DNA of 64,000 nucleotides, from the NCBI GenBank assembly GCA_033239525.1, contig BSYO01000016.1, forward strand, positions 6,769,045 through 6,833,044, read 5' to 3'. The stretch comes from Nepenthes gracilis (taxonomy: Eukaryota; Streptophyta; Magnoliopsida; Caryophyllales; Nepenthaceae). Shown piece after piece: positions 11,340 to 24,325 of this stretch (the first letter of the stretch is position 1; each line of letters starts with the position of its first letter). Below the pieces are notes generated by a model, which was not told the origin of the DNA, searched no databases, and saw only the letters and a program-made list of their open reading frames with translations. The position numbers were made by a program, and so were the translations under genes.

Positions 11340-12700
11340 AGATGGCCTATCCGAATAAGCTCCTTAATCTCTCGCTAGAGCGTCTTGCATTCATCCGTAG
11401 TGTGTCTTGGAGATCGATAAAAATCACAGTATTTTGCTGGATGTCCTCCCTCCATGCTCTTTGGTGGCTTTGGCCACTTGATGAACTTCTCCCCACGGAT
11501 CTGCATGAGGACGTTGGCTCGTGTGTCATTTAGTGAAGTCAGGTTGACAGTCTTGTACTCCTTATAGTCCAGTGCTCCGATCCTATGTTGCCTCCAGTGG
11601 GGATTATTGTTGCCACTGTTCTTCCTCTTTCCTTCGATAAAAAAAGAGCAAGGTTGGTCGGTCATCTCAAGACGTTTTGCCTCGTTGGCCTCTTTGGCCA
11701 CCACATATGCTCTGGTGATGGCCTCCACTTCCCGGAAAGCCTACGGGTTCTTGTGGGCCAGGTGCTTGAAGAAGTCGTCGTGCCCCAACACAGAGATAAA
11801 GCTGCCAAGCTTCATCTCTTCGGTGAGCTTAGAGATTCTTTTAGCTTCTGCTGCGAACTACTCCAGAAACTTCCTTAGTTTCTCACCCTACCTCTACTTG
11901 ATGTGGGAGAGATGCTATGACTGTTTCTCTTCTTAGCGGCTGGAAGCGTACTAGACCAAAAAGAGATCGGTGAAATCCCGAAAATTCCAAATCAAGTTTA
12001 ATGGGAGCCGATGAAACTAGATCCAAGCGTCTCCCTTCAAAGTGAGGGAAAAATATCAGCACATTGCTACCTCCTCTAGGCTTTGAAAACTCAGATGGGT
12101 GCGGAAGCGATCCAGGTGATCGATGGGATTAGTGCGCCCATCGTAAGAATCTAGTGCTGACATTTTAAACTTGGCGGGTATTGGACAATTTAGGATATCC
12201 GCAGTAAAGGAAGATCTCTCCAGATCGGTGGCGTGCTTGTTGTCGTCCTTGAACACGCGGTCCAAGATATTCTCGACCTTTACCTTCACTCGGGAGGCAT
12301 TTCGAGATCTCTTGAAGTTGAGGCATATCCTTAGTTCTATTCTTTCTGTGGCGCAACATGCAGTCGGCCAGCTGCTGCCACTGGTGGATTGGATGATCTA
12401 GGGTGCTCCCTCCTAAGCCTAAGGTCATGGCTCGTTTCAGGAATATCGGGGGTTTCTTCTCTTGGGGCTCTCATCCGGAGTCCCATGGCCCAAGCACCCT
12501 TCAAGCCTTAAACGACTCTGGGCATTGGATGCCTCTGGAGCATGAGAATTGCTCGACCCCGAAATTTTTTTGGCTAGCTTCTTCTTCATCTAGCCTCCTC
12601 GCCTGGAGGCTAGAACGAAAATCGAGGAGGGCTGAGCCCCTACTTTTTGCCATGGAGGATGCAAAGTATTTGGAGTATTCTAGATATTTTGTTCATCTAC
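11340..12700 (-). pseudogene. gag remnant of element A
   Basis: Minus-strand pieces of gag: an N-terminal-domain part at 12289-12056 (KFKMSALDSYDGRTNPIDHL, as in B), and a C-terminal part at 11728-11375 (AYVVAKEANEAKR, then VLMQIRGEKFIKWPKPP). The zinc knuckle region reads CDFYRSPRHTTDEC, where B has CDFHRCGGHSTEDC, so the first histidine of the C-x2-H-x4-H-x4-C knuckle is lost. Gag forms the particle that packages element RNA. Confidence 0.8.
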
Positions 12701-12861
12701 TCTGCTAGGTTAAGGAAAAATGGTGCAGGCTGCCCTCCAACCAGGTTACCAGCTAAGTGGTCGTGGTCGAGGGAGGTAGCATCTCAAGCGTGAGCGTTAA
12801 CTTGAGCATTGGTGTTTACCATCTTGCTTGATGACACTGGTTTTAAGGATGACAGTGGTTG

Positions 12862-13887
12862 GCTTTTAGTTAGGTTCCCACAAACGATGTAATGATGCAT
12901 CCTGGATCCAACCTTTAAATAGATTTGGGTCAAATTATCCATCGAATTTCGGTCTCTGTCATCAAAACTTCGGATCCTGCACACTACAACTTCAAATAAG
13001 AGGTTAAATGACAGCGGGATTTTGTTCCACAAAAAATATTTCGACGCTCAAATCAGTAAACAACCTTCTGAGAATAGAAGGTGGATGTAGAGAATGTAGA
13101 AATGAATACCAAGAGTGTGTTTATGGATGTAGGTGGGGAGTGCATTCGTAGAGAGAGTGACTTTAGATGCTCGTAGAGACCAATTTTTCTAAGTACTAAG
13201 CTCGCAAGAAGCTAGCGAGAGAGAGAGAGAGCATTGGGATGCTCGAGAATTTAGAAAGCTTCTGAGAATTTGAGTTTGCTTGAGGGCATTCAGTGGGTAA
13301 GAGAAAGTGTATCTCTGGAGTGAGTTTCCATGGCCTTTTATGGCCATGGCTCCTGGCTGCATTCCTTATGCAGCGAGGATAGATGGCCGCCTTCCATGCC
13401 GGGATCGTTGCCTTTCCTACATAAGCGTGAGCGCTATTTCTGGCTATAATGGTCAAATAGGTGGATCTCTTTCCTTTGTGTATGGGTAACTGTTAGGATT
13501 TCTTTGCAGATTGCATGTAGATACTCGCGCTTTCCTTTTGGGATGTACTCCGATTCTGGGAGGCTACTGTTACAGGAAAAATTGCCTTATTTGGAGATTC
13601 GGAAAATCAGGGTAGACAACCTTAGTGGCCAGGAAAGGAACATGTGGGCCGATTTAGGCATGGGTTGCGTTCGTCTCGGGCCTCTATCGGTCTACTTGCT
13701 ATTTCTTTAGTTAACGGCAGTGTTGATCGTCCTGGGTTCAGATGGACTGTCGATTTTGGGCCACTACCAACCTACTTGCTACTTTATCAGTCAACAGCAA
13801 TGTTAACCGTCTCAGGTAAAAACGGGCCGCTGCTTGGATTTGGGCGTTTCCTTCTTTGTGGGCCAGTTTGCTATGGCGTTTCCATCA
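12862..13887 (-). repeat. 5' LTR of element A with primer-site remnant
   Basis: The LTR is 12888-13887 (1000 bp); the minus strand starts TGATGGAAACG and ends CATTACA. Just inside, at 12862-12887, the minus strand reads TCGTTTGTGGGAACC, the tail of a TGGCGCCGTCTGTGGG-type primer site that has lost its first bases. The outer edge abuts target duplication atatt at 13888-13892. Confidence 0.85.
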
Positions 13888-13892
13888 ATATT

Positions 13893-16738
13893 AATCAATA
13901 ATATTTATATATATTAATTATATAAACTGAGCCAATGAAACAAAATTGACTTTGATTAGGTCCAAGAATTGCTGCCAGAGATACCAATCACGTATGGGCA
14001 GTGAAAACGTCGTTACCTTCTTTGAGAGACTTTGTGCTGTCTGTAGGCCCTGACAGCCATCCGAATAAACGTCATATAAACCGATACGGTCACTTAAGAA
14101 CAATATGGGGAGTAAGTGCCCGCCAAATCTGACCAAAATAAAAATCAGATGTTATTTTTCTTCCTCATATACCTCCGCCTACATTAAAATTTACCGATTG
14201 CGGGAAAGGTCGTCGGTGCACGCGATCGATGTGATTGGACCAGATTCCCCATCTCGTTAAATCTGCTTTATGTGTTTATTTCTCTCACTTACTATCAATT
14301 TATTATGGCATTAGGGCGTAAAATGATTGAATAGTTGAAGATCATGGTCCTATTCTCACAAATTCATGGCGGGCCTGATCCTTACTCATAGAATGAGCAT
14401 GGCCGTCAAAAAACTTCCGGTTTGTTGAGAAATAACAATTACTTTGTCCGGCCGAAAATGTTGTCTATAGTACTTTTTACAGTATATTTTTCTTATTTAG
14501 TTGCAGCATGAATTTTCCACCCTTAAAAAGACCGTTGGTTTGTTTAAGATGGTTCACGGTTTGTTGCTGTATGCAGATATTTTAGGTGTAGAAGAAGCAG
14601 AACCTTGTTTTAGCTTATTTATTTATTTGTTTGTTGCTGTATTATTCTGTTTTGCAGTCTGATTATTACCTTTATTTGCATCTTTAGCCAGGATCAAGAT
14701 AACATCAATTCAGTGTTTTATCAGGAGGGACCAATCAACTTCGACTTACCAGTTGTATCTTGATCTTAGTCCTGGTGAGTTATGTTTGTGATTTGTTAAA
14801 TTTAGAAATTATCCTCCGATTGGCTTTGGAAAAATTTGAAGTTAATAGAAGATCAAGAAAATTTGTATCTTGAAACGTTAGATATAATATCTGTACATTT
14901 TCCTAAGAACTTCTCTTTTTCCTTTGAATTTCTAAGATAAGAAGCCCATAGTGCATTTATTCATTGTGTTTTAAAAAGTTAATCATGCATTTATTCAGTG
15001 TATTTTTAAAGGTTTCTGACTAACTTGGCAATATTTGAGTCCAACCATTGCCTCAGAAGGTTGATTGATCAATGTTATTGAGATTAATTTAGATATAGTT
15101 CAACTTACAATCATGATGTCTTTATGCTTTGAATTTATTGCTTTCCATGGCGTTGTACTTTATAACAATTTTAAATGTATGATTTGATCTAATGTGGTAC
15201 AAATTGTTTCAGATTTTAATAAGTTCTCCAGTAGAATTGAGCAACTGTTGCCATAAAAAGAAAAAAGAAGTGATCATCAGATATATAGGAACAAATTATG
15301 TGAAATATAAGCAGTTATTGATCTTGTTTATTTAAGTAATAATTGGACCGTTAATGTAGCTTTGTGACAATGAATTATAGTTAGGAGCTCGAATGATTAG
15401 AGGGGCAACGTGCATAGATTTTGTGATTTCATTAGGGCGCATGACTTCTCTCAAGCTAGCTTGAATTATATTGGCAAGTTGAGGTAAGCTTTGCACCACT
15501 TAAGCATCATGTCTATTGAGTTTTCTTACCTTTTCTCAATCTCTAATCTCATTTTGGATATTCCAACTCACCCGTTTCTAAAACTTACTTGGGTAAGTTT
15601 CAAGCAGGTCTAACTTTCTTGGTACTATATTCGTAGTTTATGATAGCAACCACCAAACGATACCTCTCAATGTGTACCTAAACCTTAGTTCAACTTTGAT
15701 GGAAGAAGACTTGAAGAAGGGTTTGACCCGAATAATTTGTAACTAAGGTCATATGCACCATAAGCAAACAAGTGAATATGTCTAAGTAATTTTTTCAAAC
15801 CCCTGCAATGCCCGAGTCAGTATAAATTTATGCCGGGAAAAAAGGTAAAGAACATTACAAACTCTCTATAGTCAAGCTGTATGAGACTCCTAAAGTTGGC
15901 AGTGATGAACAAACTTGGGCTGCAAATGTAAGTCAGTTGGTATGTGAGTGAGTAGCGATGCTAAGTTCCTTTTCCATTTTTCTCCTACTGAGGTAGGCTT
16001 AGTGAGGCTTTATGAAGTTCAAGTGTGATCTATGGGCAAAGAGTTGCTCATGTTTAGAAAACCGCTCGAGAAGGATGTAATTTCCTTCCCATGAAATAAA
16101 ACTTTGTAACCAAGGCTCATCGATGGTAGCTTTGAGTGAGTGGTTCATAATGATTTCTTCATAAAAAATGTTTTTTAAGGCTCAAAAAATTGGATTTTTA
16201 TGTTTGTTTGTCTAGTATTTATTGGGAAATTAGGGCCCGTTATGCCATCGTTGCTAGATTGGTTTGATGCTTGGGGCTCAGACGGTTAGTATAAGTTGTC
16301 TGTGATCTTCGTCATGTGTCATAGAGCCATCCAATCATCTTCTTGTTTATCTTTGCATTAGGTGGCAGGCACTACTTTCGGAGTGGCATGCGAGCTATCT
16401 GCAAGTTTGGTGAACAACCCATGATCATTGACCTCTGATTGATGTTCGATGTGTCACATCAACTCACGTGTGTCCTATTACTTTGGGCAATGAGCCTCCT
16501 ATGGGCCCATGTTGGCTCCTCGGCTTGTTGATTATTCCTAGATGACTAACTTGAAGGTTGGTTGATTGGCGAGTGGTTGTTGCCCGATTAAACTTACTTG
16601 GTGCTTGGGGATCGATCTCTTCCATATGGGCTCTCTGACCCCTTTAATTGCATTTATTCAATTCAAGGCACTATTGAACCAAACACCATTGTTCCACCCA
16701 ACTATTAATCTCATCGTAGAATCCACCAAGATAGTCTT
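13893..16738. other. 2.8 kb without recognised genes
   Basis: AT-rich, non-repetitive by eye. No open frame with a recognisable domain. A possible short exon at 14690-14775 is listed separately. Could be true intergenic sequence or very old transposon debris. Confidence 0.5.
14690..14775 (+). other. possible exon between good splice signals
   Basis: A T-rich tract ending TTTAG/CCAG precedes it, and CTG/GTGAGT follows at 14772-14780, a good donor. One frame reads QDNINSVFYQEGPINFDLPV before a stop. No product recognised, and no neighbouring exon was found. Could be chance. Confidence 0.2.
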
Positions 16739-16743
16739 TAAGT

Positions 16744-19700
16744 TGTCACATTCCCGATTTCGAAGTCTGATTATGAAATTCTTAATCTATAATTAGCAAA
16801 ATCAGATTTTTGTCATTATTTATTTAAAATCTAATTATTTATTCCATAGATACAAAACCGAAAATAAAATTGGGATGCAAACATGAAAAATCAAATATCG
16901 ATAAACGATCCAAAATAAAATAATAAATCGATTACAAGACCTAAAATACCACATCCAAAAGTGACATCCAATACTGGCAAAACATAATCTTAAATCATAT
17001 ATAAGAAATAGCATCAATACTAAATCAGACTTGTTAGGTCCAACTGGGGCATGGGTCGAGAGCAGCAAGGCCCAATCGAAAGGACACAAGCTTGATCGAG
17101 CAGTAAGGCCCAAGCCTACCTTGTGAAGCCCAAAGGATTCTAGCGTGCAACTCATGTGATGCCCAGGTCAGTAATCAATTAGCGAGCCTTCACAACCTGC
17201 CAAGGCGATTGCAGGTGGCGGGAGCCAGCTCAGAAAATGCCAACCAATGAGGAAAGAGGTCAACGCTGCAAGCCACAGTGCACGCTGTCCTCTCAGCCAC
17301 TTAACCAAACCAGGCACGGGCAGCAGACCAAGTATGGTTCACGCCTAACGACTGTCTCCTTGCCTCCGTAAGATGACAACTAACACCGTTGGCCATTGCC
17401 AGTGCCCAACGACCGACGAATCCTAGCAAATTGCTTGTCAGGAGACCCAACTCTTAAAGCTTCTTAGAGGGAGCTTATAAATACCTTCTCCTGCTAAGGG
17501 GAAGAGAGAGCCCAATCTCAAGCAAAGACGGTGACCAGAGATCAAGTGCTCGTTCCTTCACCCCTCCTTGAGGAGCAAGAACTAACTCTCTTCCCTCGAT
17601 CCGCCGTCACTTCACGACGGAGTTAGTGAGCCACCCATAGTGATACAACTCCCGTAGCTTGGCCCTCCAAACACATACCACTCACACTCCTCATCCCTAC
17701 ATCCGTACATTTTTGCTACATTTATTTTTAAGCATGCATTCCTCCATTTATTGCGGAAGATATTTGATTTGAGTGTCGGAGTGTTCATGGTGGGATAACC
17801 TCCCGCCGTCCTTTGATCTCTTATTTGTAGTTTGTAGTGTGTAGGTTCTAGGTTAATATCGACGGAGACAGGATTCGATTCAGATTGACCTGTAGTGGAA
17901 GATTGGAAGGTTCTCTATTCTGTGCCACAACTGGTAACTAGGGGTGCATCAAGAGTAATCAGAAATTGTAATCTAACCAAACTGCTGAAAGAAATTGAAA
18001 TCAAACTTGTGTACCAACATCAAACATCATCACCATCTAAAAATATAACAAAATTCAAATAAACTAAAGCTAACAATATAACTATTGTTCTTCCAAATTT
18101 TATCACATAAACAGATTTTGAAATCCTAAGTCTAATCCTGAATAGTTTTCTTGTAATCCAAATCATCTGTAAGTAAACGCCGAACCCTCTAATCTAGAAA
18201 AGTTAGTGAAAGTAAAAGTAAAAGTGAGTAAATTATTTAGTGAGGTACATACACGTTCATAAGTGAACATATATGTCAAAGACATGCTAGAATATGCCAT
18301 GATCAAATATCCAAAAAACTAATAATATTATTTTGTAACTTATCATGCATCATTTAAAACGATAATCAATTTTAATAAACTATACAAATATCTAAAATAT
18401 TCTAAAATCAAGTAAAATATAGGGGACTAAGGATTAATAGTAATATCACTAACAAAGGGTGAATATTAAAACTTGGGTTATGATTATTTTTACATAATTA
18501 AATGTCATACGTTACTATTCAATACTCATAGGTGGGTTATTTACATATCACCCTATAAATGAGGCCCAATGCTCCTTTTTTGACCAACAAATGATAGGTG
18601 CGAGTTTTAATTTACTTATAATATGCTTGGATATGCCGGATATATTTTGTCAATTATCTACAATAAGTCATACATAATCTAATTAAAAACTTTGCTTAAA
18701 TACGAACATTTTATTTGATTTTCTCATTCTGGAGAAAATATACTTATCATTTAAACTTATGTGGAGTTTTTATTTTTATTTCTTCAAATACATGATATGC
18801 AGCGAATCATAAGTTTTTGCTTAAACTTGAACATGCCTTTTTAAAACATGCAAAAATAATAGCACATGATTTATAAACTTACAGGAAGTGTCCATTATTG
18901 AAATTTGAGGAATTTAGAAATTTAGTACAGTTTACATAAGTTTTAAAACTTTCTTGCAATTAGGAAACATGCAAAAGTATATATTTTAAAATCAAGTATA
19001 TATAGAAACTTATACAAAGGATTTAAAGACATATAAGCATAATATTATAGAAACTCATTACTTAAATATAATATACATGGATTCAAGATATGTATTTCAT
19101 AAAAATTGTATGAAATGAGAATGAGAATATATACATATAAGATATAAACACTTTATATACGAAAGTAGTGTATATATGATCATTTAAAATAATAAATACT
19201 CAAATAGGCAATGAAGTCAGTAACTAAGGAAAGAGGTTTTAAATGCACTTCTCTTATACTTGAAATTAGTATTGATTCTTTAAATTTCTATAAGATTTCC
19301 CCTTCTACAGCCTTTTCTCTCTCTTTGTCTCTCTCTTTTTTCCTCTCTTTTCTTTTTCTCTCTTCTTTCCAGAATTGTGTAGAAATGATTGAAAATCGGC
19401 TAAAGGGACTTTCTATAGAAAACTAGCTCATATGTTCTTGTTATGTGTGCATCAAGGCATAAACCATACGGTGCATGAGGGTTTCTAATATGTGCATCAG
19501 GCATCCATATTCTATCCCAAATATGTACATAAGTCTCTCAAGTGTAGCTAATTGCCTAAAATACATACGAGCGCTCTAGAGGCATCTTTTAAGTATGATC
19601 TTACTGTCCAAACTATACATCTACGTGGGTTAGACGGTGGTCAGTCATCACTCAGTCTAATTTATTTTAGCTAAAGAATTAATTTTGACCAAAAATTTTA

Positions 19701-19770
19701 ATTAATCTTGATATTTTTATTAACTTAATTTAGCAAATTATCATTAAAAATATAATTTGGGATTCATACA
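16744..19770 (-). repeat. 3' LTR of element H (interrupted)
   Basis: The minus strand begins TGTATGAATCCC at 19770, directly after a purine tract, and ends GGGAATGTGACA at 16744. Length is about 2.1 kb once solo LTR O (17032-17951) is removed, typical of Tekay-like LTRs. Only one copy is visible, so the edges rest on TG/CA ends and the adjacent purine tract. Confidence 0.6.
17032..17951 (+). mobile_element. Solo LTR O of a Tat-type element
   Basis: 920 bp starting TGTTAGGTCC and ending GTGCATCA, flanked by agact (17027-17031) and agagt (17952-17956), a 5-bp duplication with one change. It has a TATA box (TATAAATA near 17477). Its 3' part (17760-17951) matches the LTR end of element A read on the minus strand: the 'tttgagtgtcgg' segment, 'tctcttatttgtagtttgta', then ...GTGCATCA. 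No internal genes, so it is a solo LTR left by recombination. Confidence 0.75.
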
Positions 19771-19795
19771 TTATGTTTCTCCCCTTATGAAAGTT
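19771..19795 (-). other. polypurine tract of element H
   Basis: The minus strand reads TCATAAGGGGAGAAACATAA immediately before the LTR start TGTATGAATC. The preceding coding sequence is the chromodomain region, so position and order fit. Confidence 0.6.
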
Positions 19796-19839
19796 TCATC
19801 TTTGAAATTTGACATACTTCATCATGGAAACAAATGTGG

Positions 19840-21250
19840 TTATTTCTTTCGGATCTCATCTTCTCTCTCCCAAGCAGCTTTCTCAAAAGAATGATTTCTC
19901 CATAAAACCTTAAACAATGGAATCACTTTTGTGCAGAGTACTTGATCTTTTCTTCCTAAAATTTGAACTAGTTCCTCTATGTACGACAAATCATCACTAA
20001 TCCTCAACATTTTATGTTCAATGATATGTGAGGGGTCGTAGACATATTTTCGGAGTATCAAAACGTGAAAACATTGTGGTGATTTTCTAAATTCGGAGGT
20101 AGGACTAGCTTATACACCACTTCATCGATCTTTTCTAGAATCGTGAATGGTCCAATAAATCTCAATTTCAATTTTATTTTAATCTCATATCAAGAGACTC
20201 CCTTCAAGGGAGATTTCTTCAAAAATACGTGATCCCAGACATCAAAACTCAATTCCGATCTTCTATGATTAGCATAATTCTTTTGTTGATTTTGAGCAAC
20301 CTTCAATTGGTCTCGGATCAGCCGAATCTTTTTTGATGTCTCTTGGATTACTTCTGGTCCCAAAAGTTTCCTATATTTGATCTCTTCCCAATGAATTGGG
20401 AAACAATATTTTTCTCCCATATAAAGCCTCAAATGGGGTGATGCCGATGCTTGTTTGATTACTATTATTATATGTGAATTTGGCTAACGGAAAATCATCA
20501 TCCAAATTAAGCCCATAATATATTCTCTAGAATTTGGATCGTTTGCTCTGATTGTCCATCCATTTGGGAGTGAGATGTTGTGCTAAATTCAAATTGTTAC
20601 TCAACTCCCATTGTAAACTTTTCCAAAATTTTGAGACAAATCTTAAGTTTTGATCTAATACAGTCAAAGTTGGTATTCCATGAAGTCTAACTACCTTGTT
20701 AATGTACAATCTCAACAAATGGTCCCTAGAAAACATCATCCGAATAGCAATGAAGTGGGCTGGCTTGGTAAGCTGATCTATGATCACCTAAATAGTATCA
20801 TGATTCCTAGACGTTCTCGGTAAACCCATCACAAACTTTATCATTATGTCTCTCACTTCTAATTAAGGGTTAGCATAGGGTACAAAAGACCGAGTGGCTT
20901 CTTGTGCTTGACATTCAATTATTGGTATATCAAACATCTTCCCACATAGGTTGCAATTTCTCTCTTCATATTATGCCACCAAAAGATCTTTCTTAAATTT
21001 TAATACATCTTGTTAATTCCTAGATGAATAGTGTACTTTGATTGTTGAATTTCATTTATAATTTCTTCCTTTAATTTCTTAATGTTTGGTACACATGTCC
21101 GCTCTCGAAATCTCAAGACTCCTTTAGCTCATACACTAAAATTTGCCTTTGACTCCCTACTTAAATCGTTGGTAATGTCCACTAGGATCAGTTATACTTA
21201 AAAATATGATAAAGTCATTTGTGTACTCTGGGAATGCCTCTTGATATCAT
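19840..21250 (-). pseudogene. integrase and chromodomain of element H
   Basis: Minus-strand pieces: the integrase core at 20787-20527 (AHFIAIR, YINKVVRLHGIPTLTV), an integrase C-terminal part at 20432-20190 (WDHVFLKKSP), and a chromodomain-like tail at 20061-19840 (DLSYIEELVQILGRK, then LFKVLWRNHS). In living relatives the chromodomain steers insertion to heterochromatin. In the core, the first half of the D-D-E triad is weak (TVLDQNLRF where SDRDPRF is usual). Stops separate the three pieces. Confidence 0.75.
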
Positions 21251-21299
21251 ATTCTTTCATATAATCTAACATTTCAATCTCTTTGATTTTTAAATGAGC

Positions 21300-22477
21300 C
21301 ATTAAGTTTGTCATTTAGTGGCTTAAGGCATCTACTACTACGTTGGCCTTCCTCGATTGATAATAAATTATACAATTATAATCTTTCAAGAGATTCATCC
21401 ACCTCCTTTGTTGTATGTTTAGCTCTTTTTGTGAGAACAAGTACTTTAAATTATAATGATCCAAATACACAAAAAATCTCTCCCCATAAAGATATTGCCT
21501 CTAGATTTTCAATGCAAAGATCACCACCACCAATTTAAAATCATGCGTTAGATAATTCTTTTTATATGTCTTCAATTGCCTTGGTCTATGTGCAATTACT
21601 TGTCTGTGTTGCATTAGAATGCATCCGAATATGATTTTTGATGCATCATAATAAATTGTGAATCTTCCAAATCCTTTTGGAATTGCCAATATTGGAGCGG
21701 TCATTAAGCGGTCCTTTTAACTTCTAGAATCTCCTTTCATATTCATTTGTCCAAATGAACTCTACCTTCTTCTGAGTTAAATGGGTCAAAGGCATAACAA
21801 TTCTTAAAAGTTCTTCACAAATATTCGATAATAAACCACCATTCCAAGAAAATTTCAAACTTCTGTTACCGTTGTCGGTCGGCTCCAATTGGTTACTGCC
21901 TTAATCTTCTTAGGATCGATCAAAATACCTCCCTTCGAAATCGTGGCCTAAAAATATTACTTCATTGAGCCAAAACTCGCACTTCTTCAGCTTTATATAT
22001 AATCTTCTCTTTCAAAGTTCTGGTTGGGCAATCCTTAAATGCATTTCATACTCATAACTTTTCGAATATATCAGAATATCATCAATAGGCACCATTATAA
22101 ACATGTTAAGGTAGGGTTAGAACATCTGATTTATCAAATTCATAAAAATTATAGAGGCGTTAGTTAATCCAAATGGTATAATTAGAAACTTATAATGTCC
22201 ATACCTTATTCGAAAAGCCATCTTCGCCACATTTTTCTTAATCCTCAATTGATGATTACTCGAACAAATATTCATTTTTAAAAACATTTGTGTCCCTTAC
22301 AATTGGTCAAATAAATCATCAATCCTCAACAATGGGTACTTGTATTTTGAAGGTTATTATGTTCAACTCCCAATAATCTATACACAGCTGCATAGACATA
22401 TCCTTTTTCTTCAGAAATAATACCAGTGTATCCCACAGTAATACACTTGATTTAATGAAGTCTTTCTTCAACAATTC
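21300..22477 (-). pseudogene. RT and RNase H of element H
   Basis: The minus strand around 22085-22050 reads VPIDDILIYSKSYE, the F-I-D-D box of chromovirus RT with F changed to P. Further down, 21704-21501 gives an RNase H piece (IYYDASKIIFGCILMQHRQV, then HDFKLVVVIFALKI). Frame is lost several times between them. Confidence 0.75.
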
Positions 22478-23215
22478 TTACAATTGTTTCTTCCTTTCTT
22501 TCAACTTCAACAGTGCCATTCTACATGGGGCTTTTGATACTGGTATTACTCTCAGCATAATCTCAATCTCAAAGTCGGTCTTATGATTTGGCGGCAACCC
22601 CGGGAGATTCTTTGGAAAAACATCTTCAAATTTATGCACCTCGAGTATCTCTTCACCTGGAACATTATGGCTCTTGGTGGTAGTTACATAAGCTAAATAG
22701 TTTTGGCACCCACTTCTTATTGTATGTAAGGTCGAAATCATGTGGGTGGATTGTTTTTCTATTTCTCCTTGAATATAGAAGGGTTCATAACTCAAAATCA
22801 AAAAATGTACCTTCTTGTGAAAACAATCTATACATATATGGTAACTTACTAACCAATTTATACCTAAAATTATATCAAAATTGTGCATATCTAATAAGAC
22901 TAAATCTATAATCAATTCCAACCCATTCACCCAAATAATACAACTCGAGTATATAGTATCGGTTACTAAAGATGATCCCGTAGGTGTTGACACCACTAAT
23001 AGAAAATTCAGGAGGCAACAATAATTGATGAACAAATTTTGGAGACATAAATGATGAACAAACCCAAGATATTTGAAAGGAAAAGCACCAGACCAAATAT
23101 CCATTATATCATAAAATAAAATCGAACAAATCATCCATATAATACAACATCTCAAAAAAATGATTGCAGACCTCTTAAAGTATAAAATAAATCTAACACA
23201 AGCAATCCCCAACAA
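22478..23215 (-). pseudogene. protease (and start of RT) of element H
   Basis: A 245-residue minus-strand open stretch. It holds a retropepsin-like part (VVSTPTGSSLVTDTIYSSC, LVLLDMHNFDIILGINWL) followed by the RT entry segment (FEDVFPKNLPGLPPNHKTDF). The usual D-S/T-G active site should sit near 23080-23100, where frame and residues are not recognisable. No gag precedes it. Confidence 0.7.
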
Positions 23216-24316
23216 TTCTCAAAATACAAATATAACTACACACAAATTTTTCATCAGTCCTTTGTCTATTTCTTGTAAGTATTCGTGGCCCGCTAATTTG
23301 GAAGGGTTAAAATATATTATAAATTATGAGCCTAATATTCTATAAGTACATATATACAACATGCAATTATATGTTAACAAAATAGATTGAAAGATGGAAA
23401 AATAATAAAACACATGCAGAATCCGATATATCAAATTTTCCACTAAAGACATTCCAAATAATAATTTTGTAAGAACAATTCATTATACATACAAATATCG
23501 AAATCATACAAATCATATAAAAATTTTAGAAGGCTAAAATGTATAATGCATCCGTAAAATCATACAACCAAAAAATCATATCGAAACCTCAAAAACTTGG
23601 AAGGCTAAAGCATCTTAAAATATGAAATATGATACAGGAAAAACTTAATGTATCCCAGTATCCACGTCACCGATGTTACCAACAAAGGTTAACTAGTGGG
23701 AAGAGGTGTAAATTGTAAAGTATAATGTGGTGAAGAAACTTTGGCTAGAAAGCACACTTGTTGAAGTTAAGTTTTTTTAAAGATGAGCAATGTAAAAGCA
23801 TGAAAGATTGGATTTTGTAGTGAAACGGTTGTCAAAAACTCATGCAAAAAGTCATGGTAAATGAAATAAGATGACTATATATATAGAGGCTCGAAATCTA
23901 GGTAAAAAATATGACTGTCAGTGAAATGTGCGTCGTAACGCTCGAGCCAGCAAGTGCGCTTAGAGTTTCATGGGACACATCCCTCGCCGTTCAAGCGTAG
24001 TTCCAGCGAGCTTCGAGAGTTGGGTCTACTAGATTTGGCACTCGAGCGAGATTCAGGCGAGCATTGGGTGCATGCTTATTGGAAATGGGGCTTGAGCTCT
24101 GATTGGGTGATCAACGGGCGCTAACTTATCGGAAATGGGGCTCGAGTGCTTGTCGGGTGAGGGTTAGGTGTATAACAGGCATGAAAGTGGGCAGGACGTT
24201 TCATCAAATAGTAAGAGATATATTCTGGTACAAATCTTCAGAATAATATGACCTTCATCGACAATAAACAGACACAATCACGGAATATGAAAGCATATAA
24301 ATGAGCCTAATAATCT
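23216..24316 (-). repeat. probable 3' LTR of element E (edges uncertain)
   Basis: Lies directly downstream, in minus-strand terms, of a purine tract reading TAAATTGGGAGAT at 24325-24313, a sequence typical of sirevirus purine tracts. A TATA box for minus-strand transcription (TATATATA, 23876-23885) with a GC-rich upstream part (23930-24180, several CTCGAG-like words) fits an LTR. No second copy is in the window. Some of 23216-23640 could instead belong to element H. Confidence 0.4.
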
Positions 24317-24325
24317 CCCAATTTA
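24313..24325 (-). other. second polypurine tract of element E
   Basis: The minus strand reads TAAATTGGGAGAT, followed by TATTAGGCTC, likely an LTR start with TG mutated to TA. A second purine tract lies at 24770-24783. Multiple purine tracts before the 3' LTR are described for sireviruses. Confidence 0.5.

Larger units (their letters stand above)
2836..13892 (-). mobile_element. Element A: full-length decayed Tat/Retand-like Ty3/gypsy LTR retrotransposon
   Basis: A complete minus-strand element of 11,047 bp (2841-13887) bounded by 1-kb LTRs and by an exact 5-bp target duplication, atatt, at 2836-2840 and 13888-13892. Order along the minus strand: 5' LTR, primer site, gag, protease, RT, RNase H, a second RNase H-like domain, integrase, a 39-bp tandem array, an antisense accessory gene, a second tandem array, purine tract, 3' LTR. 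An accessory antisense ORF near the 3' end is a known trait of some Tat-lineage elements. Every coding part carries stops or frameshifts, so it cannot act on its own. The LTRs are strongly diverged, so the insertion is old. Confidence 0.9.
16744..23215 (-). mobile_element. Element H: chromodomain Ty3/gypsy remnant
   Basis: Minus-strand gypsy element of the chromovirus (Tekay/Del-like) type. From right to left on the map: protease (22478-23215), RT (about 21800-22450), RNase H, integrase, chromodomain-like C-terminus (19840-20061), purine tract, then a long 3' LTR. No gag or 5' LTR could be found: sequence right of 23215 belongs to the LTR of element E or is unassigned. All coding parts are broken. 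The left edge at 16744 starts TGTCACATTCCC and is preceded by taagt; the matching duplication was not found. Confidence 0.75.
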
